A DNA stretch of 35,092 nt from Chrysochromulina parva (lineage: Eukaryota > Haptophyta > Prymnesiales > Chrysochromulinaceae), in assembly GCA_002887195.1 (NCBI GenBank), contig PJAB01000191.1, positions 1 to 35,092 on the forward strand, in the 5' to 3' direction. The position numbers and the translations under genes were made by a program. Every line of letters starts with the position of its first letter. Within the stretch, counting starts at the first letter, position 1. Positions 1 through 9,800 of the stretch are shown here, piece after piece. The notes beneath the pieces are model-generated. The model did no database searches. It had not been told where the DNA came from and saw only the letters and a program-made list of their open reading frames with translations.

Positions 1-1439
1 AAGATGAAGCAGCAACAGCACCAGCACCAACGAGCAGCAGCGAGCGGCTCTGCGTCGGACGCCGCACCTGCAGTCGACGCTCCCGTGACGAAAGCTGCCA
101 GCAGTAGCAGCGCGGTGCAAAAGCCGCGTCCAGGCAAGCAGCCGCCACCGACCCAGCCGCCACCGACCCAGCCGCCATCGACCCAGCCGCCACCGACCCA
201 GCCGCCACCGACCCAGCCGCCTCCCGCGAAGCCGTCACCCGCCCCGAAGCCGTCACCCGCCCCGAAGCCGACGCCCGCGCCGACGTCAACGGCAAAGTCC
301 TCTGTGCTCGGGCGGCTGGGACAAGGCGAGCCGCCCTGATGAACCCTGATGAGCCCTAGGATCCCTTCCCCTCTGACGAAGCCCTCCCCCGTGCTCATGC
401 AGGCGGCGGCGCCAGTGCAGCCTCCCAAGCGGCGCCCGCGACGGCGCCCGCAGCTGCAGTCACTACGGGCACAGCGTCGGGCGCCGTCGCGGGCACAGCG
501 TCGGGCGCAGCAGCTGGTACGAAACGACCATTGCCAGCGCCCTCGGCGAGCACGAGCAGCGCCGCCGCGGTCACCTCGAGTGCCGCTGCAGCTGTGCATG
601 TCAAGTCGTTCGACGAGCTCATGGCGGAGAAGAGAGCGAAGCGGGAAGCCGAGGCGGCCGCGACCAAGGCGCCCGCGACGGCGCCCGCCGCCACCAAGGC
701 GCCCGCGACGGCGCCCGCCGCCACCAAGGCGCCCGCGACGGCGCCCGCCGCCACCAAGGCGCCCGCGACGGCAGCTGCGCCTGCGACGGCGGCCACGCCC
801 ACGCCCAAGCAAGCAGACAAGCGTTCGCTGCCCGCCGCTCGCGCGGCTGCTTCCGCCCCTCCCGCTCCCGCCCCCGCTCCCGCTGCCGCCCCTGGCGCCG
901 CCGCCTCGCCCGCCCCTGCCCTCGATCCGCATGCCCAAAAGGTCGCGAATGTTCGCATTAAGACGTTCGACGAGCTCATGGCCGAGAAGAGGGCGGCCAA
1001 AGCTGCGAGCGCCGTCGCGAGCGCCTCACCGGCGGCCCCCCCGGTGGCGCTCGCTACGGCGCCACCGGCGGCCGCCGCCGCGACGGGCGCCGTGTCGAAC
1101 GCTGCGAAGCGCCTGAAGAGCGCCGCACCGGGCGCTGCGCCGAGTCTCGTGGGCGCCGTAGTGGGCGCCGCCGCCTCGGGTGCGTCGCCGGCCGCCGCGA
1201 AGGCGCCCGCTACGGCGCCGGCACCGGCGGCGCCAGCTGCGCCTCCCAAGGCGGCGCCCATCTCGGCGGCGCCCGCGCCCAAGGCGGCGCCCGCGCCCAA
1301 GGCGGCGCCGCCACCCGCCGTGACGAAGCAGGAGCTCCTCGACTCGGAGCTCCTCGACTTTGACGAAGCGGACGATCTCGGCGCCACCGGAGATTACACG
1401 GAGGCGGACATCGATCAGGAGCTCCTCGACCTCGATTAG
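1..1439 (+). CDS. Ala/Pro-rich protein with two [14 protein letters not shown] motifs, 3' part, two exons
   Basis: The gene runs in from the left edge, so its N-terminus is missing. The best model joins exon <1-325 to exon 403-1439 through a GC-AG intron (phase 1, glycine codon at the junction). The first exon encodes a Pro-Thr-Gln-rich tract. The second encodes Ala-rich sequence with four copies of an [10 protein letters not shown] decapeptide and two copies of a charged motif, [16 protein letters not shown] (near 600-650) and [15 protein letters not shown] (near 956-1000). It ends in an acidic tail with repeated [10 protein letters not shown] blocks and a TAG at 1437-1439. The charged motif is weakly reminiscent of short motifs in CCCH zinc-finger proteins of the ZC3H11 type, but no zinc finger is present here, so this is only a suggestion. 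Alternatively, exon 1 could be a separate gene ending at the TGA at 337-339; the lack of a good start codon for exon 2 argues against that. Confidence 0.5.
326..402 (+). other. Probable GC-AG intron (77 bp)
   Basis: The donor reads ACAAG|GCGAGC and the acceptor CTCATGCAG|GCGG, preceded by a C/T-rich stretch. Splicing joins two long reading frames that lie in different phases. Just after the donor comes CCCTGATGAA-CCCTGATGAG, a short tandem repeat that also supplies in-frame stops. A GT-AG alternative, 304-359, also keeps the frame but has weaker donor and acceptor context. Confidence 0.45.
663..770 (+). repeat. 30-bp coding minisatellite ([10 protein letters not shown])
   Basis: Three full copies start at 663, 693 and 723, with a partial fourth at 753. 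Copies are almost identical at DNA level. The period is a multiple of three, so the frame is kept. Confidence 0.9.
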
Positions 1440-1569
1440 GGGCGTCATCATCGCAGGCGTTGAGGCGGCGGACGGCGCGCTGTGTCGAGCGCCGGAGACG
1501 ACCTCGATTAGGGGCGTCATCATCGCAGGCGTTGAGGCGCGGACGGCGCGCTGTGTCGAGCGCCGGAGA
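1427..1569 (+). repeat. 72-bp tandem duplication spanning the stop codon
   Basis: Copy 1 begins at 1427 and copy 2 at 1499. Each starts with CGACCTCGATTAGGGGCGTC, so the TAG stop of the upstream gene lies inside the duplicated unit. The second copy has a small deletion in a GGCGGC run. No coding role is apparent for the second copy. Confidence 0.85.
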
Positions 1570-2283
1570 CGACTCCTCTGCTCGATGTCTTCGGGGCTGG
1601 CGGCCCGTGACGGCGCCTCTCGGGGGTGTGATGAGAGACGCGCCGGCGAAAACGGAAAAGCGTGATGGGAAAAGCGACCAAGTGCGGCGTATCGCCCGAT
1701 CCGCGCATTATAATCGGAAATCGCATCCAAATATCTAATATGATCGGTGCCGGTGCTGAGTGCACGGGTGAGGCGGTAGTGGTGGGCGGCACGGCCCGGT
1801 ACCGCACTGTATCGCCGCGTGCGGTTTCGAAACATCTCAACTGCAAACACACGACAGTATTTTGGACGATGGACGTGTGCACTTACTTAAGCATACAATG
1901 CTGCGGCCGCCAGCGTGGTCACAGCACCCGGCGGGGCAGGGCCGACATGAGCGCGGACCGGCGGCGGACGAGAACCACACGCAACCTCGGAACATCCGAC
2001 AAGCACGACCGCAAACTCAGAGAGGTGCCGAGTACCCGCACACGTTCTCAAACGGTTACATTTTCTACAGAGACGGACGTGAGCGCCATGGTGTGCACAG
2101 GGGCGCATGGCGTGAGCGCCATGGTGAGCGCCACGAGCATGCACGACGACCCAATCAGACAGCGACTCCATGCGCTCCAGCCTCGTGCTGCAGCCCTCTC
2201 CAACAGGGCCAGCTCGGGCGCCACGGCCGTTGGCGGTCCGCATAGCCTCATTAGCTTCATTAGCTTCATCATTAGCCTCATCA
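1440..2283. other. Convergent intergenic region
   Basis: This 844-bp interval lies between two genes that end towards each other. It holds the second copy of the 72-bp duplication, a less GC-rich patch near 1705-1745, and a locally repeated GTGAGCGCCATGG segment near 2080-2140 ending in GCATGCACGACG. Open frames across it have shadow-like composition and no recognisable domain. Nothing else was seen. Confidence 0.6.
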
Positions 2284-2292
2284 TTAGCCTTC
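2246..2292 (-). repeat. Stop-codon minisatellite, GGCTAATGATGA units
   Basis: Read on the minus strand, the end of the nucleotidyltransferase gene is GAAGGC-TAA followed by repeated TGATGA, GGCTAA and AGCTAA units of 9 and 12 bp. Because unit lengths are multiples of three, at least eight stop codons lie in the same frame after the first. Confidence 0.85.
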
Positions 2293-5200
2293 GAGGTCGT
2301 GCCGGGCCGATAGTGAGCCTCCCTCGCCGCCACCGCTGGCGCCACCGCCGCCACCGCCGCCACTGGCCGATGAGGGGCGGGGCGGCGCCGTCGCAGGCGC
2401 ATTCGCCGATCGCCGTCCGGTCGCCGATGAGGGTCGGGCCGGCGGCTGCGGCGAGGCGGGTTGCGTGGCTGTGGGCGGCACGTACGCCGACGGCGGGAGC
2501 ATCAGCGACGGAGCCTGTGGTTTGCTCGTTGGTGCGTGTGACTGCTGTACGGGCGGTGTACGTAGGGCGCTGCCCTGGGCGCTGCCTTGGGCGCTGCCCT
2601 GGGCGCTGCCGCCCCCTGGCACCTTGGGTACATTGGTCGAAGGATGCATATTGGGCGAGTCTGGCGACGAGGTTGGCGACGAGGTTGCGCCGACGATGGC
2701 AGAGGCCGGTACCTGTGCGCACGAGCTGTCGTCCTTAGCGGCCGCTCCAGTGACAAAGTCCGCAGTGACAAAGGAGGTGGCTGTGGCGACCACAGCCGCT
2801 GTCACCTCCCTGGCCGCCACCTCGGTTGCATCGATGCCCTCGGTTGACACGCGTTCGTCGCAAGCTGCATCCGGCAGGCCATCGGTGCCCAACTCGGCGC
2901 CCACGCTGGTGCCTAAGCTGGTGCTGGCGGAGGCGCGGGCGGGGGTGCCGATGGAGGCGCTGGTGGAAGCGGAGGCGGAGGTGGAGGCGGAGGTGGAGGT
3001 GGAGGCGCTGGTGCCCACCCCAACGCTGTTGCTGCTCTCCGTGACGTTCGCAGTGCCGACGCCGCTGTCGACGGTGCCGATGCCCTCGGTCTGTGCGCCC
3101 GTCTGCGTCGTGTGTGGCACGCCCGTCTGCGTCGCCGCCTGCGCCTGCATCGCACGCGGCCGCTCCAGTTTCGGGGCGGGGGCGCCGCCACCGAGCAGCG
3201 CGCCCGCGACGGCGGCGCCCGGCTTGGGGCCATCGGCGGCGCCGCCGCCGGCCCGATCGAGCTCGGGACCGGAGCGCATGAGTGGCGGCTCTGTTTGAGT
3301 GGACGAGGTGCGCCCGGCGAGGGCGAAGAGCGCGTCGAGCAGCTTGCCCTCGTATTGCTCCCACGGGCCCACGTCCGGGTTATTGGGGTGCATCGCATCG
3401 TGGGCCTTGCGGAACATTGTACAGAGGCGCGAGATCTGATAGCAGGATTGCATGATGTTCTCGCTGGGCTGGAGGAGCTGCCCGTTCTCGGCGATCACGG
3501 GCGGCGAGAGCGGATCGTCGACGTGCGTGAGCTGCCCCTCGAACTTTTGGATGAAGGCGGGAAGGAAGGTCATGAGAAGAGTGCCGCAGTCGGTTGTGTC
3601 GCAGATGCCGCGCAGGTACGCCTCCGTCCAAAACATGTGCAGCAGCACCACGATGCAGTACGAGCTGATGCCGCCCGTGTACGGGTCGTTGAGCGAGAGG
3701 GAGCGCAAGAATGTCTTGAGGACGAGGACGAGCGGCTTGATCTGCGGCGCCTGCTGGCAGAAGCCGAGCACGAGGTCGCGCGCGCGCAGTCCGGTGTGAA
3801 TGGTCGTGGAGGCGATGGTGATGTCGACGGGCACGCCGGAGATGGACTGCAGCTTGAGCACGGGGATGCGCGCCGAGACGACGAGATGGTGCTTCCGCAC
3901 CCAAGGAACGGGCAGGTTGGTCAGGTCTTCGCTGAGTGCCTTGAGAGCCTGGCCGATGGCGCCCGGGGGGCACGAGATGTCGAGGAGCACCACGTCCATA
4001 TCGGAGGACGAGAGGGCGAGCCCCGTCGAGCGCGAGCCGTAGAGCTGCGCGGTGGCACGCGGTGGCACTCAGCGGCACTCAGCGGCACTCAGTGGCAATC
4101 AGTGGCAATCAGTGGCACTCAGCGGCACTGAATGGCTATCAGAGGCACTCAGTGGCACTCAGCGGCAATCATCGACTCTCAGTGGCAATCAATGGCACTC
4201 AGCGACTCTCAGTGGCAATCAGCGGCAATCAACGACTCTCAGTGGCAATCAGTGGCACTCAGCGACTCTCACCTGCGCCGAGGCGCCCACCCATCGTGCG
4301 GACACAACTGCACGCAACGAGTCGAGGATGGTCTCCACCTCTTGCTCCATGGGCTCCTGCTCGGACGCGATGCTGTGCGCATACTCCATGATCTCCAAGT
4401 GGAGCTTCGTCGGCTCGGCAAAAGGGGAGTACGCACGCCCGACGCCGGCGCCGGCTGCGCCGCCCATGGAGTCGGAGGCACCGAGCGTACCACACGAGGA
4501 ACCGCACGAGGAACCGCACGAGGAACCACAGCTCGCCCCCATTGGATGCACCATGCAGCAGCGCGGCGGCATGCCTGCGATCATGTGCCCGCCGCCGCCG
4601 CCCCCGGGATGTGGTACGCCCGCGACAGCGCCCTCGCGCTGCGCCACTGGCGAGCCGCCCGCGCCTGCCTGGCGCTGCATGCCGTAGGCCTGGCCGAGAA
4701 CGGCTGCAGTCTGCATGCCTGCCCCCTGCATGCCTGGCTGCATGCCTGGCCCCTGCATGCCTGGCCCCTGCATGCCTGGCTGCGGCCCCTGCATGCCTGG
4801 CTGCATCCTCGGGCCGCCAAACCCGAGCACGGGCATCATATGGGCGGCCGGCGCGCGCTCAGGCATGCCATCAGGCATCAGGTGGCCGGCCGGCGTGTGC
4901 GCGAGCCCTATACGCTCGAGGCGCGTCAGCAGGCGCTGTGGCCCCGTGTGCTTATCCTGCCCGTGCTTCCCCTCTTGGCCCGTGTTCTCCGCCCATGTGC
5001 CGAAGCGCGAGGCAGCGCGCACGAGGTCCGCCGCCCCGTCATCAGTGCCCATCTCGGCGCCGTCCAGACCGTACTTCATCTCGACATCGAGCTCGGTCGC
5101 GAAGGCCGCCTCCGCGCCCACGACGGCGCTCATCGGGTGCCCGGGCGCGAGGAGAGCGCCGTACGTCGCTGCCGTCATCGGCGACTGGTAGATTAGCTGC

Positions 5201-5339
5201 TGTGGCAGCGGTGGCGGCATCGACTGCTGCTGCAGCTGATGCTGCTGCAGCTGCTGCTGCTGCTGCAGCTGCTGCTGCAGCTGATGATGATGATGATGCG
5301 CCTGCTGTTGCTGCTGTTGATGGTGATGCGCCTGCTGCG

Positions 5340-5374
<35 letters not shown>

Positions 5375-6820
5375 GCCTGCTGCTGCTGCGCCTGCTGCTG
5401 CTGGGCCTTGTTCTTCTTCTTCTTCGACGTCGTCGGCTGCAGGACGGGCTGTGAAGGCACATCCTCAGCGCCCAGAACGGCGCCCGTCCCGCCGACGGCC
5501 GAGGCACCGAGAGCTGCGACCCATTGCTGCTGGTTGAGCACGGCCGCATAGCCCCCAGCGGCGATCGCGTACGGCGCCTGCTGCGCCTGCTGCGCCTGCT
5601 GCGCCTGCTGCGGTGTGGGCCCCGGGCCCCTCGGCTGCGGCATGGAGAAGGGCTGCTGCCCAGCGCGCCCGCCATTGGGCATCAACGGCTGGTAGCCTCC
5701 GGGGCCGCCGCCAATGATGTAGCCGCCCGCGACGGCGCGCCCTTGCGCATGCACCGGTACCGGTAACGACGGCGCGTGCTGTGAATGGGCGTGCTGTGAA
5801 TGGGCGCCAATGCCCTCGTGGCTCGCCCGTGCGCTCCTCATCTGCACGTGAGCCGCGGGCAGCTGGGACGCGCTCGCGTGGGCGCCGTTCTGAGCGCTCG
5901 ACGCGGCGCCTCGCATCGGCAGCTGGGACGCGCTCGAATGGGCGCCGTTCTGAGCGCTCGACGGGGCGCCTGGCCTGCCCACTGGTGTCACGCCGCCGCC
6001 CGGCGCCGAGGAAGGGCGGGGCGGCGCCGCGTTGGGCACGCCGCTGCCACCAGCGGCTTGAGAGTATGAGAAGACGCCCGCACCCCCGCTGCCCTCGCCC
6101 CCACCCCCGCTGCCCTCGCCGTCGCCGCCGTCGCCGCCGTCGCCGCCCGAGGCCCCGCCGCCACCTTTACCCCCAGTGCCGCCACCACCTTTGCTCCCAG
6201 TGCCGCCGCCGCCGCTCGCGGCCGCCGACGCCTCCGCCGCCGACGCGGGTGCGGGCACTGGCTTCAGTGGCGACGGCTGGAGCGACGCGGGGCGAGGTCC
6301 GGCGCCCCATGCAGCGGGCTTGGGCTTGGGCGCCGTCGCGGGCGCACCGGCGGCGGCGGCAGGTGCAGGCTCGCAAGCGCTTGGGGCAGCTGCGGCGGCG
6401 GCGGCAGGCGTCGTCGCGGGCGCGGCCGAGGGAGCGGAAGCGGCGGCGACAGGTTTCATGCCCCGCCCGCCGCCCGCCGCGCCCTCGCCCGCGGCGCCGC
6501 TGCCCACCGCGCCATCGCCCGCCGCGCCGCTGCCCGCCGTGCCGCTGCCGTCGGCGCGCTTGGCGGCGTCGGGCGCCGTCGCGAGCGTCTGTGTGCAGCC
6601 CTCGGCCTTCTCAAGCAGCGCCGTCTCGGGCACCTCGCGCGGGGTCGGGCTGCCAGGCGGCGTCGTTTGGGTCGACCCGTCCATGCTCGGCGAGGTGCCC
6701 GAGACGGCGCTCGACGCGGTGCCCGAGACGGCGCTCGACGCGGTGCCCGAGACGGCGCTCGACGCGGTGCCCGATGCGGCGCTCGGCGAGGACGGCTGTG
6801 CACTGGGTTCGATAGCCGCT

Positions 6821-6855
<35 letters not shown>

Positions 6856-9800
6856 GCACGATGCGTTTGCGGTCGCCGTGTAGTCGGCGGCGGCGCAGTT
6901 TGCAGCGGCGCCGTCGGCCGCAGCGCCGCTGGCAACAGCCGCTTCCGAGTCGATGCTCGCGTCGTACTGGGCGTCGATGCTCGCGGCGGGGCCGCTGCCG
7001 AAGAGCGGGGCGGCGCGCGCCGCACGGCTGGAGAGCTCTGCCTCGGCCGACGCCGAGGCGCGAGCGATGATGCGCCGTCGCATCGCGTCGGCGGCGTCTT
7101 GATCCGCGGCGGCCACTGTCATCGGATCGAGGGGCAGGCTGCCAGTACTGGCCGTGGGCGCGCCGTGGTGAGCACTTGCATGCAGGCTGCCAGCGTTGGC
7201 CGTTGGCGAGGGCGCGGCGACGGCCGTCTTGGCGTCGTACTGGGCGTCGACCTTGTACGCCGCGGACACGAGGATGGCTGAACCCGCCGCTGCGCCGCTG
7301 CTGCCCGCTGCTGCCATGTCGCTCGGCGAGGCCGTCATTGAAGAGGCGCTCGAGGAGGCCGAGGCAGTGGCGGAGGAGGAGGAGGCCGAGGGGGTGGCAC
7401 CCGCCGACGGACCGCCGCCCACCTCTTTGTGGACGGCGCCGGCGCCGCCGCCGCCGCCGCCGCCGTCGCCGCCGCCGCCGCTGCCGTCGCCGCCGCCACC
7501 ACCGGCAGAGGCGGCGGTGTCGATGGATGAGATGCTGCAGCGATCCTCGGCACTGGCCGCACTGGCCTCGCTCGCGCCGTCTTGGGCGCCGTCCACCTCC
7601 GCCTCCTTGGGTGCTGTCGTGCCGGGCGTCGTGCCGGGCGGCGCCACACCTTGCTCGCTAGCCGCCCGGCACGCCGCCGACCGGACCGTCCCCGCCGCTG
7701 CATCCGCCGCCGCCGCACCAGCTGCCGCCGCCGCCGTCCACAACAAGCCCCCCTCTTTGCTCGTGCTAGTCGTACTGGGACTCGAGAGCAGCGTGTACCT
7801 TGGCAGTCCAATTAGGGAGGCAATTAGGGAGGCAATTAGGGAGGCAATTAGGGAGGCAATTAAGGACAATCAGTGGGACTCGAGAGCAGCGTGTACCTTG
7901 GCAGTCCAATTAGGGAGGCAAGTAGGGAGGCAATTAAGGACAATCAGTAGCAATCAGTGGCAATCAGTGGCAATCAGAAGCAATCAGTGGCCCTCACCCT
8001 TTGGACTCGATTAGCTTTCGGGAGTCCATCGGAGTCGCCGCCTGCGACTCCACCGACGAGCCCGGGGCGCCCGAGACGGCGCCCGTCGAGCCCATCGACT
8101 TTTTGAATCGATCCGCCCACGAACCCGCTGCCGCCGGCGCCGAGTTGGGCGCAACGGCGCCGCCAGGACCGCCCGCGCCGGGTTGAGCGCCACCGCTGCC
8201 GCCGCTGCTGCTGCTGCTGCTGCTGCTGCCACACACGGACGCCGACGCCAAGGGCATGCTGCATGCGCCAGACGGATCACAAGCAGCCGCGCTCCCGGCG
8301 CTGCCGCTCGTCGCTCGTCGGTTGCCGTCCAGGAGTGACACCCCCCGGCCGTCGCCGCCTCCCGAGGGCGTCGTCTCGGGCGCCGCCTGCGCGCCCAGTC
8401 CGGGCCACAGCTTCTTCGGCAGCGGCGTCGCGATGGCACTCGGCTCGGTCAGTGGCGAAGCGGCGCCCGAGACGGCGCCCCACGCTCGCCGCGCCGCGTT
8501 GGGCGCTGCCGTCTCGCCTGCCGCACTGCTCGACGACGTCGAGGTCGAGTTGGCGGACGCGCTCCTTTCGGCGGGCCCGCCGTCCACCTCCGTCGCCTTG
8601 GGCGGCGCCGTACGCGGAGGCGCGACACCTGGCGCCAAGGCCGAGCCCATCGCCGCCGTGCGTGCGCTGGCGCTATTCGCCGGTAGCCGGTGGCCCGCAC
8701 CGCCGCTGCCGCTGCCGCTGCCGCTGCCGCCGCCGCTGCCGCCGCTGCCGCCGCTGCCGCTGCTGCTGCCGCCGCTGCTTGGCGTCGCGTCGGAGTTGTG
8801 CCCCGCGCCCTTGACGAAATTCCCTTGACGAAATTCGTCGGAGTTGTGCCCCGCGCCGCCGCGCGGCTTCGGTTTGCCTTTGCGGCCCACGACGACATTC
8901 CATGCGGCGTCCGTCGACGGTGCGCCGTGGTGAGCACTTGCATGCACGACGACATTCCAAGCGGCGTCAGTCGAGGGGGCCGCCCCCTTGACGAAACTCG
9001 CCGCCGCCGCTGGCAGCGGGGCTGGCGCCGTTGGTGCGAGGGCGGCGGGCGCTGTGGTGAGCACTTGCATGCAGCGGCTACATGCTGGAGCCGTTGGTGC
9101 GAGGGCGGCGGGCGCTGTGGCTGACGCGACGCCGCCACCGCATCCGCTGCTGCTGCCTGCGCTGGTCGGCACGGCGCCTGCGACTGCGCCACTGCCGCCG
9201 CTGCTGCTTCGATCCGTTCGGCTCGCTGCCGCCGCTGCCGCCGCTGCCGACTCGGCGCTCGCGGCCGTCTCGGAGCTCGCGGCCGTCGTGAGCGCCGCCG
9301 CCGCGGCCGCGGAGGGCGCACTGGAAGTGGTGGGTGTACTTGAGCGTCCGAACGGCGGGGAGCGCGCAAGGCGCACGCTGGCGTGCGGCGTCGAGTTCAA
9401 TTGCAGGTCGACCATATTTGGCAAGTCGACCGAGTTGGTCGGCAGCGGCGGCACAGCTGGCACGCCGGTCCGCGCGGCTCCTCCGCCTGTGCTGTCGCCA
9501 ATGTCGCCAATGCCGCCGCCGCTGCCATCGCCGTCGCAACCTGCCCCGTGCCGGTAGGCCGTGACAGCCGGCGTGCCGTTCTCAGAGCCTGGAGAGCAGA
9601 CGGAGAGGCGGAGCGTGACGGTCGCACCATCAGCGCTCGCCGTGCACGTACTGGCTGCCGCCGCGACCGCCGCGGCTGGCTTGGTGCCCAACACGGCGCC
9701 TTCGGAGGGCTCCTGCAGCGCCACTGGCGGGGCTGCCGAAACCGACGAAACCGCCGAAACCGTCGGCGCGGCCGGCGCGGCCGACGAAACCGACGAAACC

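Noticed and set aside
349..1116. Arg/Pro-rich open frame overlapping the first gene
   Set aside because: It is a frame-shifted reading of the Ala-rich repeats, with composition typical of GC-rich shadows.
2465..3298. Plus-strand Val/Ala/Thr-rich open frame
   Set aside because: It is antisense to the C-terminal part of the nucleotidyltransferase and has no domain; the minus strand carries the conserved core.
4045..4272. CRISPR-like array
   Set aside because: Units are about 10 bp with no spacers, and the array sits inside a eukaryotic intron with good splice sites.
5225..5405. Plus-strand Leu-rich membrane protein
   Set aside because: The Leu run is the complement of CAG-encoded poly-Gln in the minus-strand gene.
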